DNA of 64,000 nt from Pseudonocardia hydrocarbonoxydans. GTDB lineage: Bacteria > Actinomycetota > Actinomycetes > Mycobacteriales > Pseudonocardiaceae. Below, one piece after another: positions 1-8,949 of the stretch; position 1 is the stretch's first letter, and the number at the start of each line of letters is the position of its first letter. The notes under the pieces were generated by a model, which was given only the letters and a program-made list of their open reading frames with translations, made no database searches and was not told where the DNA came from. The translations under genes were made by a program, and so were the position numbers. The DNA lies in the NCBI RefSeq assembly GCF_006539565.1, contig NZ_BJNG01000035.1, forward strand, positions 62,001-126,000, written 5' to 3'.

Positions 1-2523
1 GGCCCGTCGCCCACCGCCGGGCCGCCCTCCTCCCGACCGGTTCCTGCCGGACCGCCCGCCGCGGGTGCCTCTCCGACGCAGCCCCCGGCCGGTCGGGCCC
101 CCGCCACCGACCCGGGCGCCGACGCCGCGGAGGCCGCGTCCCCGACGGCGGCGCCGAAGGACACCGATGCCGCCTCGGCGGTGGACGCCACCACCACCGC
201 CGTGCCCGCGGCGTCGCCCCGCCCCCGGCCGCGCCCGGCACCGGCATCGGCCGACCCCGCCCGCACCCCGGACGCACCCGCGGAGGAGGGCCCGACCCGG
301 CCGACGCCCCAGTCCGGTTCGCCCCAGTCCGGTTCGCCCCAGTCCGGTTCGCCGCAGTCCGGAGCACCCCAGTCAGGATCACCCCACCTCGGGAAGCCGC
401 AGCTCGGGAAGCCGGCTCCGGCCACCCCCACCGCGACCCCGGCACCCGCGTCGCCCGGACCCGCGGCTGCGGGCTCCGCGGCTGCGGCCTCGGCGGCTGC
501 GGCCACCGCCGCAGCGGCCTCCGCGCCCACGCCGCCGGGACCCGGCACCGCCCGGCCGGCGACCGACCGGTTCGGGACGGACGCGCCGACCGTCGCCGTT
601 CCCGCGGCCGCCGGCAGCCCCACCGCCGGCACGGCGCCGACCGACGTCCCGGCCGACACCGACAGCGAACCGACCGTCAGCACTCCGACCTGGGACTCCG
701 AGGCCACGCAGGTGATTCCGCTCAACAAGGGGGGCACCGCCACCACGGTGTCCCCGGCGACCGGACCGGCCGACCCGCCCACCGAGCGCATCCCCGTGGC
801 CGCCGGCGCGGGCGCCCCGCCGAACCGGTCCGCGGGCGGCGAGCCGCCGAAGGCCGGACGGTCGCGGCGCCCTCTGCTGATCGGCGCGGCCGTCGTCGCG
901 CTGCTGGCGATCCTCTACGTCGGCGACCTGCTGCTCAGCTCCGGCTCCGTGCCCCGTGGCGTCACCGTCGCGGGGGTCGCGGTCGGCGGGATGAGCCTCG
1001 TCGACGCCGAGCAGGAGCTCCGTACCGAGATCGAGCCGCGCACCACGGTGCCGGTGGAGGTCACGGCGGGCGAGGTCAGCACGCAGATCGACCCGACCAC
1101 CGCGGGCCTGGCCGTCGACTGGGCCGGCACGCTCGACCGCGCGGGTGAGCAGCCGCTCAACCCGATCACCCGGATCACGTCGTTCTTCACCACCCGCGAA
1201 CTCGGCGTGGCCACCACCGTCGACCGCGCCGCCGTCGACGGGGCGCTGGGCGAGCTCGGCCCGATCGTCGACAAGCTCCCGACCGAGGGCACCGTGCGGT
1301 TCGAGGGCGTCACGCCGATCGCCGTCGACCCGGTGCCCGGCCAGCAGCTCGACCAGCCCGCGGCCGTCGAGGTGCTGGCGCGCGACTGGGCGTCGGGCCG
1401 GCCGGTGGCGCTGCCGCTGATCGTGCTCCCCGCGCTCACCACCCCCGAGGACGTCGCGGCCGCGATCGAGGAGGTGGCCGGCCCCGCCGTGTCCGCCCCC
1501 GTCACCGTGGTCGGCGAGAACGACACCGAGGGCGTGCTGGAGCCCGCCGTCATCGCCGAGGCGCTGACGTTCGAGCCCGGTGAGGCGGGCGGCCTGGAGC
1601 CGGTGCTCAACCCCACCGTCATCACCGACGCCCTCGACGACCAGCTCGCCGGCTCGGAGCGCGAGGCCGTCGACGCGAGCCTGGACTTCTCCACGAACCC
1701 GGCCACCGTCGTCCCGTCGCAGGACGGGCGTGGCGTCGACTACGACGCCACGCTGGACGACCTGCTGGCGGTGCTCACCGGCACCGGCCCGCGGGAGATC
1801 ACCGCCGTCTACGACGACCAGCCGGCCGAGGTCACGACCGCGGAGCTGGAGTCTCTCGGCTCCGCGGGTGTGATCAGCGAGTTCGAGACGGGTGGGTTCG
1901 CGGCGGACTCCGGGCAGAACATCCGCCGGGCGGCCGAGCTGATCAACGGGATGGTCGTCGCCCCGGGGGAGACGTTCAGCCTCGACGCCGCCACCGGCCC
2001 CCGCACCGCCGCCAACGGCTACGTCGAGGCCGGCATCATCGACAACGGTCAGCCCGCACGAGGCATCGCCGGCGGCGTGTCGCAGGTGTCCACGACGCTG
2101 TTCAACGCGGCGTACTTCGCCGGACTCACCGACATCGAGCACCGCGCCCACAGCTTCTACATCAGCCGGTACCCACCGGGCCGCGAGGCCACCATCGCCG
2201 ACGGCGCCATCGACATGCGCTTCCGCAACGACACCCCCACCGCCGTGCTGATCCAGACGGTGTGGACACCGTCGTCGGTGACCGTCCGGTTGCTCGGCAC
2301 CAAGTACTACGAGGTGGAGTCGCTGACCGGGCCGCGCACCGATCCCACCAGCCCCAACACCGTCAACGTCCCGGCGGGCGAACAGTGCAACCCCAGCCAG
2401 GGCGCGCCCGGGTTCACGATCACCGACACCCGGCGCCTCACCGACGTCCGCACGGGTGAGGTGCGCACCGACCCGACCAGGACCACCCGGTACAACCCGT
2501 CGCCGCGGGTCGTCTGCGGATAG
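1..2523 (+). CDS. VanW-family membrane-anchored protein (5' partial)
   Basis: The reading frame is open from the first base, so the true start lies upstream; 840 residues are visible. The first ~285 residues are Pro/Ala/Thr-rich and probably disordered, including a QSGSP-type tandem repeat. One membrane segment lies at about residues 291-313 (PLLIGAAVVALLAILYVGDL), then an extracytoplasmic part with two repeats resembling the peptidoglycan-binding region found in VanW proteins (about 320-600), then the VanW domain (about 640-780; motifs NGYVEAGII, GGVSQVSTTLFNAAY, AHSFYISRYPPGREATI). The family is linked to the cell wall, and its biochemical role is not settled; a wall-binding or wall-modifying role is inference. 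The C-terminus is rich in Thr/Pro and ends with a Cys pair-like spacing (EQCNPS, VVCG). It is transcribed toward the CBS-domain gene 77 bp away. Confidence 0.88.
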   Translation, partial: GPSPTAGPPSSRPVPAGPPAAGASPTQPPAGRAPATDPGADAAEAASPTAAPKDTDAASAVDATTTAVPAASPRPRPRPAPASADPARTPDAPAEEGPTRPTPQSGSPQSGSPQSGSPQSGAPQSGSPHLGKPQLGKPAPATPTATPAPASPGPAAAGSAAAASAAAATAAAASAPTPPGPGTARPATDRFGTDAPTVAVPAAAGSPTAGTAPTDVPADTDSEPTVSTPTWDSEATQVIPLNKGGTATTVSPATGPADPPTERIPVAAGAGAPPNRSAGGEPPKAGRSRRPLLIGAAVVALLAILYVGDLLLSSGSVPRGVTVAGVAVGGMSLVDAEQELRTEIEPRTTVPVEVTAGEVSTQIDPTTAGLAVDWAGTLDRAGEQPLNPITRITSFFTTRELGVATTVDRAAVDGALGELGPIVDKLPTEGTVRFEGVTPIAVDPVPGQQLDQPAAVEVLARDWASGRPVALPLIVLPALTTPEDVAAAIEEVAGPAVSAPVTVVGENDTEGVLEPAVIAEALTFEPGEAGGLEPVLNPTVITDALDDQLAGSEREAVDASLDFSTNPATVVPSQDGRGVDYDATLDDLLAVLTGTGPREITAVYDDQPAEVTTAELESLGSAGVISEFETGGFAADSGQNIRRAAELINGMVVAPGETFSLDAATGPRTAANGYVEAGIIDNGQPARGIAGGVSQVSTTLFNAAYFAGLTDIEHRAHSFYISRYPPGREATIADGAIDMRFRNDTPTAVLIQTVWTPSSVTVRLLGTKYYEVESLTGPRTDPTSPNTVNVPAGEQCNPSQGAPGFTITDTRRLTDVRTGEVRTDPTRTTRYNPSPRVVCG
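310..414 (+). repeat. 15-bp in-frame tandem repeat (QSGSP) x7
   Basis: Seven consecutive 15-bp units in frame encode QSGSP, QSGSP, QSGSP, QSGAP, QSGSP, HLGKP, QLGKP inside the disordered N-terminal region of the VanW protein. The first three units are nearly identical at DNA level and the last two have diverged to a charged version. Such repeats can change copy number by slippage. Confidence 0.9.
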
Positions 2524-2600
2524 CCCGTCCGTGGCCGGGGTCTTCCGTGACCCCGGCCACCTTCGTACCCTCGGGGTTCCCACTACAGATCGGGGACGCC

Positions 2601-3026
2601 ATGCGCATTTCGGACGTACTGCGGGGCAAGGGCAACGAGGTGGTGACCGTCGCCCCCAGCGCCACGGTCGCGGAGCTGCTCGGGCTGCTCGCCGAGCGCA
2701 ACGTGGGCGCGCTGCCTGTCGTCGCGGACGGGGAGCTGGTCGGGATCGTCTCCGAGCGGGACGTCGTGCGACGGCTGCACGCGGGCGGCGCGGCCGTCCT
2801 GGAGGCCCGGGTCGCCGACCTCATGACCTCCTCGGTCACCACCTGCTCCCCCGACGACGACGCCGCCGCCCTCGCGGGCGTCATGACCCAGGGCCGGTTC
2901 CGGCACCTGCCGGTGGTCGTCGACGGCAAGCTCGCCGGGATCGTCAGCATCGGCGACCTGGTGAAGACCCGGATCGACATGCTCGAGCAGGAGCGCGAGC
3001 AGCTGCAGAGCTACATCGCGAGCTGA
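2601..3026 (+). CDS. Tandem CBS-domain protein
   Basis: A 141-residue stand-alone two-CBS-domain protein starting MRISDVLRGKG. CBS1 spans about residues 7-60 (VVTVAPSATVAELLGLLAE, GIVSERDVVR) and CBS2 about 75-130 (TCSPDDDAAALAGVMTQ, GIVSIGDLVK). The pair forms a Bateman module, which in this family usually binds adenosine nucleotides and acts as an energy or ligand sensor; the actual ligand cannot be read from sequence. The ATG at 2601 fits the conserved N-terminus of the family, while an earlier in-frame ATG at 2547 would add 18 residues without homology-like character. It ends 60 bp from the convergent acyl-CoA dehydrogenase, with a perfect inverted repeat between them. Confidence 0.9.
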   Translation: MRISDVLRGKGNEVVTVAPSATVAELLGLLAERNVGALPVVADGELVGIVSERDVVRRLHAGGAAVLEARVADLMTSSVTTCSPDDDAAALAGVMTQGRFRHLPVVVDGKLAGIVSIGDLVKTRIDMLEQEREQLQSYIAS

Positions 3027-3034
3027 CCGGACAC

Positions 3035-3081
3035 GTGAACGGCCCGTTCGCCCGATCCGGTTGGGCGAACGGGCCGTTCAC
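3035..3081. terminator. Bidirectional hairpin between convergent genes
   Basis: Perfect 19-bp inverted repeat, arm GTGAACGGCCCGTTCGCCC at 3035-3053 and its exact complement at 3063-3081, loop of 9 nt. It fills the space between the CBS gene stop and the acyl-CoA dehydrogenase stop, so it probably ends transcription from both sides. There is no T-tract, as is common in high-GC actinobacteria. Confidence 0.75.
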
Positions 3082-3086
3082 GCAGC

Positions 3087-4919
3087 TCAGAACGCGGCTT
3101 CGGGCAGATCCATCAGGCTGTTGTCGGCCTGCTCCAGGACCGCCCGCTCGCTGGTGAGCAGCGGGAGCCGGGTCTTGGCGAAGAACCGCGCGACGCCGAC
3201 CTTGCCCTCGTAGAAGGCCTGGTCCTTGGCGCTCACCTCGCCGCCCAGCGCGGTCAGCGCCACGTCCGCCTGGCGCAGCAGCAGCCAGCCGACGAGCAGG
3301 TCGCCGACGGCCATCAGCAGCCGGACGCTGTGCTGGCCGACCTTGTAGATGCTCGACGGGTCCTGCGCGCTCGCCATCAGGTAGCCGGTGAGGGCGCCGA
3401 GCATGCCCTGGACGTCGGCCAGCGCGGTGGCCAGGAGCGTGCGCTCCTCCTTCAGGCGGCCGTTGCCCGACTCCGCGTCGAGGAACGCCTGGATCTCCCC
3501 GGTGACGTGGCCGAGCGCCTGGCCGTTGTCGCGGACGATCTTGCGGAACAGGAAGTCGAGCGACTGGATCGCCGTGGTGCCCTCGTAGAGGGAGTCGATC
3601 TTGGCGTCGCGGATGTACTGCTCGATGGGGTAGTCCTGCAGGTAGCCCGAGCCGCCGAGCACCTGCAGCGCCTGCGGGAGCTGCTCGGTGGCCCGCTCCG
3701 AGCCCACGCCCTTGACGATCGGCAGCAGCAGGTCGTTGACGCGTTCCGCCAGCGAGACGTCCTGCCCCGCGGCCTTCCCGAGGCGGATCTCGTCCTGGTA
3801 CGTCGCCGTGTAGAGGTACACCGCCCGCAGGCCCTCGGCGTAGGCCTTGTTCGTCATCAGCAGGCGACGGACGTCGGGGTGGTGGGTGATGGTGACGCGC
3901 GGGGCGGTCTTGTCGAGCATCTGCGGCAGGTCGGCGCCCTGCACGCGCTCCTTGGCGTACTCCAGCGCGGCGAGGTAGCCGGCCGAGAGCGTGCCGATGG
4001 CCTTCGTGCCGACCATCATCCGCGCGTGCTCGATGACCTCGAACATCTGCGCGATGCCGTCGTGCACCTCCCCGAGCAGCCATCCGACGGCCGGGGTGCC
4101 GTGCTGGCCGAACGTCAGCTCGCAGGTGGTGGAGGCCTTGAGACCCATCTTGTGCTCGACGCCGGTGACGAAGGCGCCGTTGCGCTCGCCGGGCTCACCG
4201 GTGGCCGGGTCGAAGTGGAACTTGGGCACCAGGAACAGCGACAGGCCCTTGGTGCCCGCCTTCGCGCCCTCGGGACGGGCCAGCACCAGGTGCATGATGT
4301 TCTCGGCCATGTCGTGCTCGGCCGAGGTGATGAAGCGCTTGACGCCGTCGATGTGCCAGGTGCCGTCGGCCTGCTGGACGGCCTTCGTGCGGCCCGCGCC
4401 GACGTCGGAGCCCGCGTCGGGCTCGGTGAGCACCATCGTGGCGCCCCAGGCTCGGTCGATCATCAGCTCGGCCCAGTGCTGCTGCTCGGGCGTGCCGTTG
4501 CGGTGCACCACCGAGGCGAAGTTGGGGCCGGCCATGTACATGAAGGCGGCCGGGTTGGAACCCAGGATCAGCTCGGCCGCGGCCCACTGGACCGTCGGCG
4601 GGATGCCGTAGCCGCCCAGCTCGACCGGCAGGCCCAGGCGCCACCACTCGCCGTCCCAGAGGACCTTGTAGGAGTCCTTGAACGACTGCGGCAGCGTGAC
4701 GGTGTGCGTGGCCGGGTCGAAGACGGGCGGGTTGCGGTCGGCGTCGGCGAAGGGCTCGGCCAGCGGCCCGGTGGCGACGGCGTTCAGCTCCTTGAGCGTG
4801 TCGCGTGCGGTCTGCAGATCGACGCCGTCGAACGGCCCGCTGCCGAGGCGGTCCTGGACTCCGAACACCTCGAAGAGGTTGAACTCGAGGTCGCGCAGGT
4901 TGCTCCTGAAGTGGCCCAT
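3087..4919 (-). CDS. fadE5: Acyl-CoA dehydrogenase, FadE5 type
   Basis: A 610-residue FAD-dependent acyl-CoA dehydrogenase that oxidises acyl-CoA to trans-2-enoyl-CoA and passes electrons to ETF. The N-terminus ([20 protein letters not shown]) closely matches what I remember of mycobacterial FadE5, a broad-range enzyme of the long ~610-residue class that carries an extra C-terminal domain compared with the ~390-residue enzymes. Visible motifs are the substrate/FAD loop [17 protein letters not shown] and the catalytic-glutamate motif YEGTTAIQ, with the Glu at residue 446. A good ribosome site (AAGGAG) lies before the ATG at 4919. Two copies of a TTACYNRTCGGTAA-like palindrome sit in its promoter, one of them repeated exactly upstream of the EtfD-like gene at 28179. 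The symbol rests on resemblance; paralogues exist in these genomes. Confidence 0.93.
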   Translation of the reverse strand: MGHFRSNLRDLEFNLFEVFGVQDRLGSGPFDGVDLQTARDTLKELNAVATGPLAEPFADADRNPPVFDPATHTVTLPQSFKDSYKVLWDGEWWRLGLPVELGGYGIPPTVQWAAAELILGSNPAAFMYMAGPNFASVVHRNGTPEQQHWAELMIDRAWGATMVLTEPDAGSDVGAGRTKAVQQADGTWHIDGVKRFITSAEHDMAENIMHLVLARPEGAKAGTKGLSLFLVPKFHFDPATGEPGERNGAFVTGVEHKMGLKASTTCELTFGQHGTPAVGWLLGEVHDGIAQMFEVIEHARMMVGTKAIGTLSAGYLAALEYAKERVQGADLPQMLDKTAPRVTITHHPDVRRLLMTNKAYAEGLRAVYLYTATYQDEIRLGKAAGQDVSLAERVNDLLLPIVKGVGSERATEQLPQALQVLGGSGYLQDYPIEQYIRDAKIDSLYEGTTAIQSLDFLFRKIVRDNGQALGHVTGEIQAFLDAESGNGRLKEERTLLATALADVQGMLGALTGYLMASAQDPSSIYKVGQHSVRLLMAVGDLLVGWLLLRQADVALTALGGEVSAKDQAFYEGKVGVARFFAKTRLPLLTSERAVLEQADNSLMDLPEAAF

Positions 4920-4933
4920 GGCCCGTTCTCCTT

Positions 4934-4972
4934 CTACCCGTCGGTAACCCCAGCGTATTACTCATCGGTAAC
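4934..4972 (-). promoter_or_regulatory. Two palindromic operator-like sites upstream of fadE5
   Basis: Site 1 CTACCCGTCGGTAAC (4934-4948) and site 2 TTACTCATCGGTAAC (4958-4972) share 12 of 15 positions and have TTAC/GTAA half-sites. They lie 15-53 bp upstream of the ATG; site 1 almost touches the ribosome site and site 2 overlaps a TAATAC hexamer that could be a -10 element. The position fits repression. Site 1 occurs again, base for base, at 28286-28300. The regulator is unknown; TetR- or GntR-type fatty-acid regulators are candidates by inference. Confidence 0.65.
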
Positions 4973-5104
4973 TACGACAAGGGGTGGGTACCACCCGGCG
5001 ATGCCCACCGGCCGGGCGATCACACCTTGGTGTCCGGTCGTTGTGCACGGTGCGTAGGGGAAGCAAGGTTCTCGTGGGTCGGATGATGCACGGGGGGAGT
5101 AACA

Positions 5105-6112
5105 GTGGGTGCAGTAGGCATCACGCGTCGTAGCCTTCTCGTGGGCGGTGGTGTCCTGCTCGCCACCGCGGCACTCCCCGGCATCGCGCATGCCGCCCCG
5201 GCGCCGGCGATCGTCGACTGCGCGGCGTGGGGGGCGCGCCCGAACAGCCGGGTCGTCAACGTCGTCACCCGGCGCCCGGTGAAGATCCTGGTGCACCACA
5301 CGGCGACCCCGAACGTCGACGACCTGTCCCGCAGGGCCGCCGACGACCTCGCCCGCGGCATCCAGAACTTCCACATGGACCGCCGCGGCTGGCTCGACTC
5401 CGGCCAGCACTTCACGATCTCGCGCGGCGGGTTCGTGCTGGAGGGGCGCCACCGCAGCCTGGAGGCGCTGCGCAGCGGCCGCAAGCAGGTGGAGGGGGCG
5501 CACTGCACCGGGCAGAACCTGGTGTCGATCGGCATCGAGAACGAGGGCACCTACACCGACACCGGACCCACCGGCGTGCTGTGGGACCGGCTGCGCGAGA
5601 TGTGCGCCCACGTCTGCAGCCAGTACGGCATCGCCCCGACCGAGATCTACGGCCACCGCGACTTCAAGGACACCCTGTGCCCCGGCGACGTCCTCTACGG
5701 GATGCTGCCGCGGCTGCGCGGCGAGGTCGGCGGCATGCTCGGGCAGCGGCTGGAGGGGTCGTCGGTGCGGGCGGCGTCCTGGCCGGTGCTCCGCGAGGAC
5801 GACCGCGGACCGGTGGTCCGCGCGGCGCAGATCCTGCTCCGCGGGGCCGGGCGGACCGAGGTGAGCGTCGACGGCGAGTTCGGCGCGGCGATGGCCGAGT
5901 CCGTGCGGGTGTTCCAGGCCGAGCACGCCACCGAGGAGGTCAACGGGATCATCGGCGGCGAGTCCTGGCCGCTGCTGACCCCTCCGGTGCGGTCCGGCGA
6001 CCGCGGGGCGGCGGCCGAGGCCGTCGAGGCACTGGCCGTCACCAGCTCCACCCGCCCCCCGTCCGACATCGGCCCGGTGCAGTGGCAGCAGCTGCTGACC
6101 GCCGCCCGCTGA
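5105..6112 (+). CDS. Exported N-acetylmuramoyl-L-alanine amidase with peptidoglycan-binding domain
   Basis: A 335-residue protein expected to cut the amide bond between MurNAc and the peptide stem in the cell wall. It starts with a twin-arginine-like signal (TRRSLLVGGGVLLATAALPG, cleavage near AHA-AP at about residue 30). The amidase/PGRP domain covers about 35-205, with zinc-ligand candidates His64/His65 (VHHTAT), His184 (YGHRDF) and Cys192 (TLCPGD). A PG_binding_1-like domain follows at about 235-290 (DRGPVVRAAQILLRGAG, DGEFGAAMAESVRVFQ). The GTG start at 5105 has a strong purine-rich ribosome site (GGGGGGAG). Three 22-bp direct repeats lie just downstream. Confidence 0.92.
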   Translation: MGAVGITRRSLLVGGGVLLATAALPGIAHAAPAPAIVDCAAWGARPNSRVVNVVTRRPVKILVHHTATPNVDDLSRRAADDLARGIQNFHMDRRGWLDSGQHFTISRGGFVLEGRHRSLEALRSGRKQVEGAHCTGQNLVSIGIENEGTYTDTGPTGVLWDRLREMCAHVCSQYGIAPTEIYGHRDFKDTLCPGDVLYGMLPRLRGEVGGMLGQRLEGSSVRAASWPVLREDDRGPVVRAAQILLRGAGRTEVSVDGEFGAAMAESVRVFQAEHATEEVNGIIGGESWPLLTPPVRSGDRGAAAEAVEALAVTSSTRPPSDIGPVQWQQLLTAAR

Positions 6113-6121
6113 CCCCCACCC

Positions 6122-6187
6122 CGCGAGTCCCCCGTTCTCCGTCCGCGAGTCCCCGTTTCTCCGTCGGCGAGTCCCCGCTCCTCCGCT
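6122..6187 (+). repeat. Three tandem 22-bp units carrying GCGAGTCCCC
   Basis: Units at 6122-6143, 6144-6165 and 6166-6187 each begin SGCGAGTCCCC and continue with a C/T-rich tail (about SKTTCTCCGTC). The same word, in a nested inverted arrangement, makes the hairpin at 8857-8949. Here no inverted copies follow, so no hairpin forms. The rest of the 245-bp gap up to 6357 shows no gene, only the regulator's ribosome site near 6344-6351. Confidence 0.75.
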
Positions 6188-6357
6188 CCGGCCCCCGCTC
6201 AGGGAGACGCCGCACCCGCCGTCCCCGTCGCCCGGGGTCCGCCGGCTCGTCGCAGCGGGCGCCGAACACCCGTCCGGGACCGGACGGCGCCGCAGCCCGC
6301 GACCGGGCCGGCGCTACGCTCGCCACCGCCCGGCCGGACCGTGCGGAGGGGGAGAAC

Positions 6358-8856
6358 GTGGTGGACGCTGCGACGCTCGTCGACGGTGCACGCACCGCCC
6401 TGCGCGAGGTCGAGGACGCCCCGGACGCCGCCCGCCGGATCGACGTCGTCGGTCCCGGCGGCTACGGCAAGACGGTCCTGCTCTCCGCCGTCGCCGCCGC
6501 CTACACCGCCGCGGGTGTCCCGGTGCGCCGCGACGTCCCCGCCCCCGGTGAGCCGCTCGACCCGGCGGGCGCGCTCGTCGTCGACGACGCCCACCTGCTG
6601 CCCGAGGACCGGCTCCGGCACCTCACCGAGCTCGCCGCGGCCGACGGCGGCCGCATCGTCGTGGCCCACCGGCCGCACCCGGAGTCACGGGCGATGGCCG
6701 CGCTGGGCGCCGAGCTGTCGCGGCACGGACGGCCGGTGATGCTGGGCGTGCTCGACCGCGCCGGGGTGGCCGCCCGCGCCGAGGCGCTGCTCGGCGGGCG
6801 TCCCACCGCGGACGCCGTCGACTCGGTGCTGCGCCGCACGGCCGGCATCCCCGCGCTCGTCGACACGCTGCTGCGGGCCCACAGCGCCGCCGACGCCAGC
6901 GTGCTCGCCCAGCTCGGGTACGCGCTGGAGGACCTGACGCCCGGCGTGCGCGACCTGCTGCTCGCCCGCGCCGTCGGCGCCCCGTCCGACGCCGAGGTGC
7001 TGGTGCCGCTGCTCGACCTGCCCGGCGCCGAGGCCGTCGACGCGCTCGTGGTCGCCGCGTGGTCGGAGGGCCGGCTGCTCGCCGACGGGGGCGCGGTCCC
7101 GCTCGTCTCGGCCGCGGTGCTGGCGCGCACCCCACCCGCCACCGCGATCGACATGCGGCGCACGCTGGCGGAGATCGAGCTGGGCCGCGGCGGTGACGTG
7201 CTCGACGCCGCCCGCGGGCTGCTGCGCGCCGGGGCGACGGGGCGGCGGGTGGCCGCGGTGTTCGCCGCGGCGGGCGACCAGGTCGTGCGGGCCGGGACCG
7301 GTGACGCCGACGAGTTCTACGACGCCGCCATCCGGGCCGGCTCGGCGCCGCTGCTGCTGGCCCCCCGCCGGGCCGAGGCCGCCGTCATCGCCGGCGACCT
7401 GGACACCGCGCTCGACCACGCCGACCTCGTCCTCGACAACGTCGACGGCGTCGGGGACGCCGACGCCTGCCGCGCCGGGGCGGTCGCCGCCGCGGTGCTC
7501 GCCCGCCGGGGCAACCTCGCGCGCAGCGCCGACCTCTACCGCTGGACCACGTCCCTGGGCGGCTCGTCCGCGCTCGCGGTGCCCGCCCTCGTCGGCATCG
7601 GGGCGCTCGACGAGGCCCGCGCGGCGCTGGCCGGCCCCGCCGCGGTCGGCCGCAGGCCACCGACCCTGCGGTCGGGCGCCGAGGAGCTGACCGCGCAGGG
7701 CGTGCTGGAGTCGGTGACGGGGGCGCCGACCGGGGCGATGTCGAAGCTGGTGCGCGCGGCCGGGCTGCTGGAGCCGCCGAACCGGGCCGCGCTGCTCTCC
7801 GACACCCCGGCCGCGCTGGCCGCGCTGGTCGCCGTGCAGTGCGGTGAGCTGGCCGTCGCCCAGTCGGTGCTGGAGCGCGCGACGACCGCGGGCCTCGGCG
7901 GGTGCGGTGCCGCCGTGCGTCACCGGCTGCTGCTGGGGTGGATCGCGATGTACCGCGGTGCGCACGCCACCGCGCGCGCCGCGCTGGACGTCGGCCGCGC
8001 GCTCGAACCCCGCGACGAGCTGCTCGCCGCGGCGCTGGAGGTGGCGCTGGCCCGGCGGGCGGGCGACCCCGCCGCCCTGATGACGGGCTGGGCCCGCGCC
8101 CGGGAGGCGATCGTCCAGCACCCCGTCGACCTGTTCGTGCTGCAGCCGCTCTCGGAGCTGCGCGTCGCCGCGGCCCGGCTGCGCGAGCAGAGCTGGGTGG
8201 CCCCGCACCTCGACGAGGCCGCCGCCCTGCTGGGCCGGCTGGGCAACCCGCTGCTGTGGGCGGCGCCGCTGCACTGGGCCGGGGTGCACGCAGCGATGTT
8301 CGCCGACACCCCGGACGCCGCGGCGCCCGACGTCGCCGCGCTGGAGGCCGGGTCGTCGACCAGCCGCTACGCCGCCGCGATGGCCGTCGGCGCGCGGCAG
8401 TGGCTGCTGGTGCTGCGCGGCGAGGTCGACCCGGACGCCGTCGAGGCCGCGGCCCGCGGTCTGCACGCCGTCGGGCTGTCGTGGGACGGCGGGCGCCTGG
8501 CCGGTCAGGCGGCGATCCGCACGCGTGACAAGAAGGGCATGGCCTCGCTGCTGGGCACCGCGCGGGCCCTGCACGTGGTCGAGCAGGTGGTGGCCGAGCA
8601 GCCGTCCGCCCCCGCGGCCCCGTCCCCCGCCCCCGCCGCCTCCGCCTCCGCCTCCGCCTCGGACGACGTGCTCAGCGAGCGTGAGCGGGAGGTGGCCGCT
8701 CTGGTGCTGGACGGGCTCACCTACAAGCAGATCGGCGAGCAGCTGTTCATCTCGGCCAAGACCGTCGAGCACCACGTCGCGCGGATGCGCCAGCGGCTCG
8801 GCTCCGGCAGCCGGGGCGAGCTGTTCGCGCACCTGCGCTCCATCGTGCGCACCTGA
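6358..8856 (+). CDS. MalT/LuxR-type ATPase regulator, IniR-like
   Basis: An 832-residue regulator: P-loop GPGGYGKT at residues 32-39, Walker B-like LVVDDAH near 80, a long helical Ala/Leu-rich middle part resembling the MalT/STAND sensor region, a low-complexity Ala/Pro/Ser linker near 745-765, and a C-terminal LuxR helix-turn-helix (SEREREVAALVLDGLTYKQI, KTVEHHVARMRQRLG). Such proteins bind an inducer plus ATP and activate promoters. Its neighbours are iniC, iniA and iniB, matching the mycobacterial iniBAC regulator IniR (Rv0339c), which is of similar size; that homology is from memory. Here it faces iniC convergently, whereas in mycobacteria it lies at the other side of the operon. The GTG at 6358 is chosen because GGAGGGGG precedes it by 6 nt; the frame stays open upstream without homology-like content. 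Confidence 0.85.
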   Translation: MVDAATLVDGARTALREVEDAPDAARRIDVVGPGGYGKTVLLSAVAAAYTAAGVPVRRDVPAPGEPLDPAGALVVDDAHLLPEDRLRHLTELAAADGGRIVVAHRPHPESRAMAALGAELSRHGRPVMLGVLDRAGVAARAEALLGGRPTADAVDSVLRRTAGIPALVDTLLRAHSAADASVLAQLGYALEDLTPGVRDLLLARAVGAPSDAEVLVPLLDLPGAEAVDALVVAAWSEGRLLADGGAVPLVSAAVLARTPPATAIDMRRTLAEIELGRGGDVLDAARGLLRAGATGRRVAAVFAAAGDQVVRAGTGDADEFYDAAIRAGSAPLLLAPRRAEAAVIAGDLDTALDHADLVLDNVDGVGDADACRAGAVAAAVLARRGNLARSADLYRWTTSLGGSSALAVPALVGIGALDEARAALAGPAAVGRRPPTLRSGAEELTAQGVLESVTGAPTGAMSKLVRAAGLLEPPNRAALLSDTPAALAALVAVQCGELAVAQSVLERATTAGLGGCGAAVRHRLLLGWIAMYRGAHATARAALDVGRALEPRDELLAAALEVALARRAGDPAALMTGWARAREAIVQHPVDLFVLQPLSELRVAAARLREQSWVAPHLDEAAALLGRLGNPLLWAAPLHWAGVHAAMFADTPDAAAPDVAALEAGSSTSRYAAAMAVGARQWLLVLRGEVDPDAVEAAARGLHAVGLSWDGGRLAGQAAIRTRDKKGMASLLGTARALHVVEQVVAEQPSAPAAPSPAPAASASASASDDVLSEREREVAALVLDGLTYKQIGEQLFISAKTVEHHVARMRQRLGSGSRGELFAHLRSIVRT

Positions 8857-8949
8857 CCCCGCGAGTCCCCCGGATTCCGCGCGCGAGTCCCCGGAACCGG
8901 CGGGCGGGAATCAGGGGACTCGCGGGCGGGAAACGGGGGACTCGCGGGG
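8857..8949. terminator. Nested double inverted repeat between convergent iniR-like gene and iniC
   Basis: Fills the gap exactly, from the base after one stop to the base before the other. Outer arms CCCCGCGAGTCCCCCG (8857-8872) and its complement (8934-8949), 16 bp perfect; inner arms CGCGAGTCCCC (8882-8892) and complement (8914-8924), 11 bp perfect. The word GCGAGTCCCC therefore occurs four times, twice on each strand. Probably a bidirectional terminator; the duplicated-word design recurs at 25775 and 39392. Confidence 0.8.

Noticed and set aside
310..414. CRISPR-like repeat array
   Set aside because: Units are 15 bp, contiguous and in frame with coding sequence, with no spacers; no cas genes occur in the window.
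379..2583. Long open frame (734 codons) on the minus strand opposite the VanW gene
   Set aside because: It is antisense to a gene with recognisable domains and has the Arg/Gly/His-rich composition expected from the complement of high-GC codons; no domain is visible.
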